Part shown: positions 31,370 to 35,044 of the stretch, piece after piece
Position numbering within the stretch: position 1 is the stretch's first letter
Layout: every line of letters starts with the position of its first letter
Source: an uncultured Desulfosporosinus sp.
GTDB taxonomy: Bacteria; Bacillota; Desulfitobacteriia; Desulfitobacteriales; Desulfitobacteriaceae
NCBI GenBank assembly: GCA_927405585.1
Contig: CAKMJS010000113.1
Span: 1-35,044, forward strand
Direction: 5' to 3'
DNA: 35,044 bases
Position numbers and translations under genes: made by a program
The notes under the pieces: generated by a model
Told to the model about the DNA's origin: nothing
Database searches by the model: none
Seen by the model: only the letters and a program-made list of their open reading frames with translations

Positions 31370-32644
31370 TCAATGCGCTTTCGCTTCATACGCCATCTCT
31401 AAAAGCTGTGCTGTATGCATCACCTTCACCGAAACACCCTGACGATTCAGGCCGTCCGCGATATGCATTCGACAAGCAGAGCACCCTGTCACCAACACCT
31501 CTGCGCCCGTTTGGTTAACATCTTCAACTTTATGGTCATTGATTTTCGTGGAAAGTTCGTAGTGATATAAACTGAAGGAACCCGCACTACCACAGCAGGT
31601 ATCAGGTTTACTCATTTCCTTAAAATCGACTCCAGGAATACTTCGAATAATCTGTCGAGGTTGTTCTTTGACCCTTAATCCTCTGACGAGGTGACAAGGA
31701 TCATGGTAGGTAACCTTCAAAGGCAAAGGGCCCATTTTATCCTCAAACCCGTCCAAGGAAACTACCAGTTCGGCGAAATCCTTGATCATGGATCCCAGAT
31801 GCTTAGCTTTTTCGGCATAGACCGGATCATCCTCGAGTAACTCGGCATACTCTTCCTTCAGACTTAAGCCGCACGTACCACAGGCCACGACGACGGCATC
31901 CACCTCTTCCTTCAGGAAGGCATCGATATTGGCCCTCGCCATCGCTTTTGCCGTTTCATAGTCCCCGTTAATCCGAACGGGAGTACCACAACAGTTTTGG
32001 AGTGCCGGAATAACCACCTCAACTCCAATGCGTTTAAGGACGTTGATCACGGCCCGACCGGTATCCGTATAAATGTAGTTAATCATGCACCCTGTAAAAA
32101 AAGCGACCCTCAGCTTAGCTGCCGGGACTTTGATTACGACTGGATACATTGCTTTAAACGATTTTGCGGCGAGGGGTGAGAGCAGTCGTCTCTTATCGAT
32201 TCCTAAGGACATTCTCGGTAACATGCCTTGGCCGAGAGGTCCTTTACGAAAGACTAAACCTTGAAGTACACTTCCCGCCTTCATTCCCGTGTTAAATACC
32301 CAACGGTTCTTCAAAACCAATCGAAAGATCAAGTTCTTAAGCGGAGAGAGTCCCTTCTTCTCTGCGATTTCCTTGCGGGCTGCTTCCACCAGCTTGTCGA
32401 CTTTCACACCACTTGGACAGTTGACGACGCAGGCCTTACACATTAAACACAAGGACATTTTGTTGATAAAGCCTTCGGTTAATTCCAGATCCTTATCGAT
32501 GACTCCTCGAATCAGCTTCACGCGCCCTCTGGCAACCGTAGATTCTGCCTGTAACTCTTTAAAGACTGGACAGACATTTTGGCAGGCACCACACCGTATA
32601 CAGCGGATGACTTCTTGCTCCCATGAATCAAATGAACGTTCCAT
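31370..32644 (-). CDS. glcF: Glycolate/D-lactate oxidase Fe-S subunit GlcF-like
   Basis: The 424-residue protein has two 4Fe-4S motifs, CIRCGACQNVCP and CLMCKACVVNCPSG, in the first ~95 residues. Two cysteine-rich CCG domains follow, at NCCGTPVRI and, later, HDPCHLVRG...DTCCGSAGSF. This is the GlcF/heterodisulfide-reductase D-type layout. It accepts electrons from the FAD protein GlcD and passes them to the quinone pool or another carrier. I prefer ATG 32644 (GGAG nine bases upstream, five bases past the glcD stop) to a TTG at 32659 that overlaps glcD. The gene is the last of an MBL-glcD-glcF operon. Confidence 0.88.
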   Translation of the reverse strand: MERSFDSWEQEVIRCIRCGACQNVCPVFKELQAESTVARGRVKLIRGVIDKDLELTEGFINKMSLCLMCKACVVNCPSGVKVDKLVEAARKEIAEKKGLSPLKNLIFRLVLKNRWVFNTGMKAGSVLQGLVFRKGPLGQGMLPRMSLGIDKRRLLSPLAAKSFKAMYPVVIKVPAAKLRVAFFTGCMINYIYTDTGRAVINVLKRIGVEVVIPALQNCCGTPVRINGDYETAKAMARANIDAFLKEEVDAVVVACGTCGLSLKEEYAELLEDDPVYAEKAKHLGSMIKDFAELVVSLDGFEDKMGPLPLKVTYHDPCHLVRGLRVKEQPRQIIRSIPGVDFKEMSKPDTCCGSAGSFSLYHYELSTKINDHKVEDVNQTGAEVLVTGCSACRMHIADGLNRQGVSVKVMHTAQLLEMAYEAKAH

Positions 32645-32648
32645 ATCA

Positions 32649-34088
32649 TCACGCTCCAAACATTACTCCGGGATTTAAAATATTGTTAGGGTCAAGGGCC
32701 TTTTTAATCTGGTGTTGTACTTCCAGCCCAACCTCGCCGATCTGGAGGGTAATATACTTTGATTTTGCCCGGCCGATACCATGCTCTCCACTTAAAGATC
32801 CACCCAGTTCTACTGTTGCGATAAAAATCTCGTCGATAGCTTTTTCCACTCGAGCTGCTTCCTCTAGGTCCGTTTCATCCGTAAGAATCGTAGCGTGCAA
32901 GTTACCGTCTCCGGCATGTCCGAGTATGGCGATAATCAGATTATACTTAGCGGCAATTTCCTGAATACGCCTTACCGCAGCTGGAATACTGCTCCGAGGA
33001 ACGGTCGCATCCTCGCCAATAATGGTCGGTTTCACCCTCGACACAGCGGCAAAGGCTGAGCGACGCGCCCGCCATAATTCGTCGGCTTCGTCCTTCGTCT
33101 TGGCTACTCGGATCTGGACAGCCCCTAGTCGCCTGCAGATTTGCTCGATCTTGCCAATCTGCTTCGTTAAGATTTCCGCATCCCCATCAACTTCGATTAA
33201 GAGTACCGCGCCCGCCTCCGTGGGTAGCCCAACCTTAGCATATTCCTCAATATTTCGAATATAGATGTTGTCCAATAATTCAAGTGAACAGGGAACCAAC
33301 CCCATAGCAATGATTTCAGAAACAGTTTCACAGGCTTGATCAATCTCTGGGAAAACCGCCATCATCGTGCTCTTCGCTTCCGGTAACGGGATCAGTTTAA
33401 CAATAATCTTGGTGATAACGCACAAGGTCCCTTCTGAGCCGGTGAATAACTTGGTCATATCATACCCGGTGACATTCTTGAGCGCTCTTCCACCGGTATT
33501 CATAACCTCTCCACTCGGAAGTACCACCTCGAGCCCTATGACATAATCTCGAGTCACTCCGTATTTCACACCACGTGGTCCGCCTGCACATTCCGCCACA
33601 TTTCCGCCCATGGTGGAAAACGCTTGGCTGGCAGGATCGGGAGGATAAAATAGACCGACTTGCTCAGCCTCGCTTTGTAACTGGCTCGTGATCACACCAG
33701 GTTCCACCACAGCAATCAAATTTTTCCGATCCAGCTCCAGTATTTTGTTCATTCTCTTCAGAACCAGAACGATGCAATCTCCTACAGAAATCGATCCTCC
33801 GCTGACATTGGACCCAGCACCTCGAGGAACGACGGGGATTCTTTCTTGATTAGCCAGCTTAAGAATTTGTGCAACTTCCTCAGTGTTAGCTGGATAAACT
33901 GCAACTCCCGCTAAATCCTTTTTAAGATCTGCCTTCACAAAGGATGCGTCATAGGTGTAGCAATATAAATCCTCTAACGATGTATATAAGTTGTCGTTGC
34001 CGACAATTTCACGCAGCTTCTGAATAATTTCCGGCTTCAAACTATTCCCTTCCTTCAGTGGAATCCTTTCGTTCAACAACTCAAACAT
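32649..34088 (-). CDS. glcD: FAD-linked glycolate/D-lactate dehydrogenase GlcD-like
   Basis: The 479-residue protein is a PCMH/VAO-type FAD enzyme. The FAD-binding part contains VVPRGAGSNVSGG, VEPGVITSQL and GNVAECAGGPRGVKYGVTRDYVIGLEVV. The C-terminal cap has LGHAGDGNLH and the end GGSLSGEHGIGRAK...DPNNILNPG. It oxidises glycolate, D-lactate or another 2-hydroxy acid. The ATG at 34088 has a poor ribosome site and lies seven bases past the MBL gene stop; a TTG at 34040 (residue 17), with AAGGAAGGG six bases before it and closer to the usual family start (LKPEIIQKLREIVG), may be the true start. Confidence 0.9.
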   Translation of the reverse strand: MFELLNERIPLKEGNSLKPEIIQKLREIVGNDNLYTSLEDLYCYTYDASFVKADLKKDLAGVAVYPANTEEVAQILKLANQERIPVVPRGAGSNVSGGSISVGDCIVLVLKRMNKILELDRKNLIAVVEPGVITSQLQSEAEQVGLFYPPDPASQAFSTMGGNVAECAGGPRGVKYGVTRDYVIGLEVVLPSGEVMNTGGRALKNVTGYDMTKLFTGSEGTLCVITKIIVKLIPLPEAKSTMMAVFPEIDQACETVSEIIAMGLVPCSLELLDNIYIRNIEEYAKVGLPTEAGAVLLIEVDGDAEILTKQIGKIEQICRRLGAVQIRVAKTKDEADELWRARRSAFAAVSRVKPTIIGEDATVPRSSIPAAVRRIQEIAAKYNLIIAILGHAGDGNLHATILTDETDLEEAARVEKAIDEIFIATVELGGSLSGEHGIGRAKSKYITLQIGEVGLEVQHQIKKALDPNNILNPGVMFGA

Positions 34089-34094
34089 TAAAGT

Positions 34095-35044
34095 TCACTT
34101 GAGTCCGTAAAAGAGCACCCCGTCCTCATCGACCCGCTCTACACATCCGGTATGTACTAAATGTTCTAAATGAGATAGGGCTTCACCAGAAGCGAACCAT
34201 TTTTGGGACGATGGGAAATCGCTCCACGCCTTGTGACTTAGATCCCAGTGCATAGACGCCGCCATTTCAACCGGTGTCTTTCGACCCTCTCTTAAAATAC
34301 CTAAAATTTCTTGAAGGCGCTGCTCATGATGATGCAGTAGCTCAGTAATTCTTTTCTGATGATCCCGGATGAGCTTCCTGTGAGCTGTAAATAGATAATC
34401 AATTTCAAAGCCATATACTCTATTTAAACTCCGGAAATAGGTCGCTAGGATATCCTGTTCGAATCCCCAAAAAATGATATTCGGAGTTATCTCATCGAGG
34501 ATATGGTCTCCACAAAAAAACAACTTGTGGTTACGCTCATATAAGCCGATATGGCCTGGTGTATGTCCGGGAATTTCGACGACCTCGAAGTGATACTCCC
34601 CTATAACTAGTTTATCTCCTTCTAACAAGGGGCTGAATTCAAGCGGTTCAGTCGGCCGGGCGCCAAACTCTTTGCCAAACTTTATTGTATTATTGCTATC
34701 AAACCCTAATTGTTGATGAAGTAATTTTAAAAAAATGTCCCTTTTAGAGGTTTGATTATAGATATCTGCATCAATCTGGCTAAAATATACGACTTGTACG
34801 CCGCGATCTTTAAGGAAAGATGCTAAACCTGAGTGATCTGTATGCATATGGGTAATCAGAAGTTCCGTCTTACTGAGGTCAACGTTGAGCTCTTCTAGGC
34901 CTTTCATTAACTCAGTCTGGCATTCTAGGGTGTTAAACCCCGTATCGATAATTAAATTCCTATGCTCAGACGTAATCATGTAACTATTGATCGCTTTTAA
35001 GGGGTTTTTAGGGAGAGGTATTTCGTTCTTGAAGATATTTGGGT
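34095..35044 (-). CDS. Metallo-beta-lactamase-fold hydrolase (N-terminus outside window)
   Basis: The protein has the metal-binding motif THMHTDHSG, a further His in GHTPGHIG, an Asp in CGDHIL and a His in FTAHR. A C-terminal helical region follows with WFASGEALSHLEHL, typical of a winged-helix-like tail in this group. The frame is open to the window edge: upstream of the internal Met at 34979 it reads PNIFKNEIPLPKNPLKAINSY, which is normal family sequence, so the true start lies beyond 35044. The family includes glyoxalase II-like and other hydrolases. It is first in the operon with glcD and glcF, and may process the substrate or product of that oxidase. Confidence 0.88.
   Translation of the reverse strand, partial: PNIFKNEIPLPKNPLKAINSYMITSEHRNLIIDTGFNTLECQTELMKGLEELNVDLSKTELLITHMHTDHSGLASFLKDRGVQVVYFSQIDADIYNQTSKRDIFLKLLHQQLGFDSNNTIKFGKEFGARPTEPLEFSPLLEGDKLVIGEYHFEVVEIPGHTPGHIGLYERNHKLFFCGDHILDEITPNIIFWGFEQDILATYFRSLNRVYGFEIDYLFTAHRKLIRDHQKRITELLHHHEQRLQEILGILREGRKTPVEMAASMHWDLSHKAWSDFPSSQKWFASGEALSHLEHLVHTGCVERVDEDGVLFYGLK

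Noticed and set aside
34977-34979. ATG 34979 as start of the MBL gene
   Set aside because: The frame upstream is open to the window edge and encodes normal family sequence, so this Met is internal.

Overview
The window looks like chromosomal DNA of a low-to-mid GC, spore-forming anaerobic Firmicute, most likely the Peptococcaceae (Desulfosporosinus/Desulfitobacterium-like). The pointers are strong Shine-Dalgarno sites, a SleL-type spore cortex lytic enzyme, a LysM spore-type protein, a two-gene SufC/SufB (SMS-type) Fe-S system, a UGA-containing glutaredoxin, and glycolate/D-lactate dehydrogenase GlcD/GlcF. The genus is inferred from gene content; no search was run. No rRNA, tRNA or CRISPR array was seen.

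Layout. 1-278 is the end of a xanthine-dehydrogenase-type molybdenum subunit. 279-1990 is decaying: a truncated Crp/Fnr regulator runs into a reductase pseudogene carrying a frameshift, an internal deletion and an in-frame TAG. 2086-5058 is a leftward TetR-ABC exporter unit with two matching operator-like sites. 5179-5931 is a QueG-like Fe-S protein. 5985-6560 is gene-free, but its minus strand reads as a large, highly structured RNA ending in an intrinsic terminator. 6719-6823 is a 25-codon ORF followed directly by a terminator, upstream of sufC/sufB (6981-8634). 8811-10024 holds two small membrane proteins. 10098-17824 is a housekeeping/stress block: SleL, a double universal stress protein, two DUF218 proteins, DinB/YfiT, a HAD phosphatase, an SPL-type radical SAM enzyme and a metallophosphatase. 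18016-20281 is a D-2-hydroxyacid dehydrogenase and a class I aminotransferase. 20434-20661 is a probable selenocysteine glutaredoxin (U-P-Y-C). 20869-22366 is a cyclase-family hydrolase and a PaaG-like enoyl-CoA hydratase/isomerase. 23080-25005 is a PAS-PAS-GGDEF-HD-GYP protein. 25316-30220 is a complete livKHMGF-type transporter operon with its own sigma-A promoter and terminator. 30380-30952 is a LysM protein. 31370-35044 is an MBL-glcD-glcF operon read leftwards and cut by the window edge.

How parts may work together. The hydroxyacid dehydrogenase/aminotransferase pair and GlcD/GlcF all handle 2-hydroxy/2-oxo acids such as glyoxylate, glycolate, D-lactate or glycerate. The liv transporter supplies amino acids or related compounds. 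Suf, QueG-like, GlcF and radical SAM proteins all depend on Fe-S clusters.

The most interesting signals lie outside ordinary genes: (i) the ~575-nt structured RNA on the minus strand at 5985-6560, with two long GAAA-capped helices rich in G-U pairs; (ii) the UGA-coded glutaredoxin, which an automatic caller would miss; (iii) a dispersed hairpin element found about six times, whose stem sequences change while pairing is kept; (iv) the micro-ORF/terminator pair ahead of sufCB.
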